A stretch of 64,000 bases of DNA from Oxalobacteraceae bacterium (lineage in GTDB: Bacteria; Pseudomonadota; Gammaproteobacteria; Burkholderiales; Burkholderiaceae_D): contig JAIXQK010000132.1 of NCBI GenBank assembly GCA_027485795.1, positions 29,378 through 93,377 on the forward strand, written 5' to 3'. This document shows, in pieces, positions 63,661-64,000 of the stretch; positions within the stretch are counted from its first letter, which is position 1, and each line of letters starts with the position of its first letter. Position numbers and translations under genes: made by a program. Under the pieces are notes generated by a model. It was not told the origin of the DNA. It did not search any database and worked only from the letters and a program-made list of their open reading frames with translations.

Positions 63661-63705
63661 TGGTGCTGATGAGAGGAATCGAACCACCGACCTACTGATT
63701 ACGAA
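63661..63705 (-). other. 45-nt 3' fragment of a tRNA-Thr(CGT) gene, candidate att-site core
   Basis: Minus strand TTCGTAATCAGTAGGTCGGTGGTTCGATTCCTCTCATCAGCACCA: anticodon loop TTCGTAA, T-loop TTCGATT, acceptor CATCAGC-A-CCA; no matching 5' half adjacent. Confidence 0.75.
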
Positions 63706-63806
63706 ATAGAATAGCAATAAGCTAACTTGTTGATTTTATTGGTTTTTATTGCAATGTAGTATAGAAAGTAGTATAGTGCGAATTGGTAATTTGACAAGGA
63801 TTTCCA

Positions 63807-64000
63807 ATGAAAACCGTCGCTATCTACACCCGTGTCTCTACCGACAAACAGACTGTCGAGAATCAGCTAATAGAACTGCATAGTCTCTGTGAACGACTTG
63901 GCTACACAATCGTACAGGAGTACAGCGATAGCGGGATATCAGGAGCCAAAGGTAGAAACGATAGACCTGCTCTTGATGCGATGCTGAAAGCTGCTACCCA
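63807..64000 (+). CDS. Serine recombinase (resolvase/invertase family), partial at window end
   Basis: MKTVAIYTRVSTDKQTVENQLIELHSLCERLGYTIVQEYSDSGISGAKGRNDRPALDAMLKAAT, with catalytic Ser in YTRVSTDKQ. Confidence 0.92.
   Translation, partial: MKTVAIYTRVSTDKQTVENQLIELHSLCERLGYTIVQEYSDSGISGAKGRNDRPALDAMLKAAT

Noticed and set aside
63460-63717. 85-aa minus-strand ORF across the island edge
   Set aside because: Spans the terminator and the tRNA fragment; not a credible gene.

Overview
The window reads as a mostly core, operon-dense chromosome segment of a Burkholderiales-like betaproteobacterium (my inference from protein content and gene order). It covers, in order: rluB(partial)/scpB, initiator tRNA, NUDIX, amt, aat-bpt-pyrD, an aldo/keto reductase, dgkA, an IclR regulator, pbpG, nitroreductase, an HDAC-like deacetylase, a CinA-domain protein, FKBP, ferredoxin and ferredoxin-NADP reductase, a TonB-receptor/PepSY/DUF2946-like metal-uptake cluster, phaZ, rsxB-nth, MoxR/VWA, parE-parC, a complete compact Tad/Flp pilus locus (about 30.3-41.9 kb), thpR/tcdA, MFS, pdxH, cfa, msrA, a truncated AMP-binding ORF, a flavin reductase, sua5-purK-purE-purC-fba-pyk-pgk, azlCD, ilvE, an M48 protease, moaC, and at the far right edge the start of an integrated element (45-nt tRNA-Thr 3' fragment plus a serine recombinase). 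No CRISPR array and no recognisable new defence system were seen. The observations I rate highest, several absent from the ORF track, are: (i) a lutA-like relic with an apparent Gln-to-stop change in its CCGQPAY motif, divergent from the IclR gene; (ii) a probable lutC N-terminal remnant with a perfect 48-bp tandem duplication; (iii) an ATGA-coupled 44-aa membrane ORF at the end of the TonB/PepSY cluster; (iv) a convergent gene overlap (thpR/tcdA) in which one 9-nt repeat tract codes on both strands; (v) other in-frame minisatellites (sua5, tadG, tcdA N-terminus); (vi) the island junction at the right edge. All family assignments come from reading the protein sequences; no database search was run.
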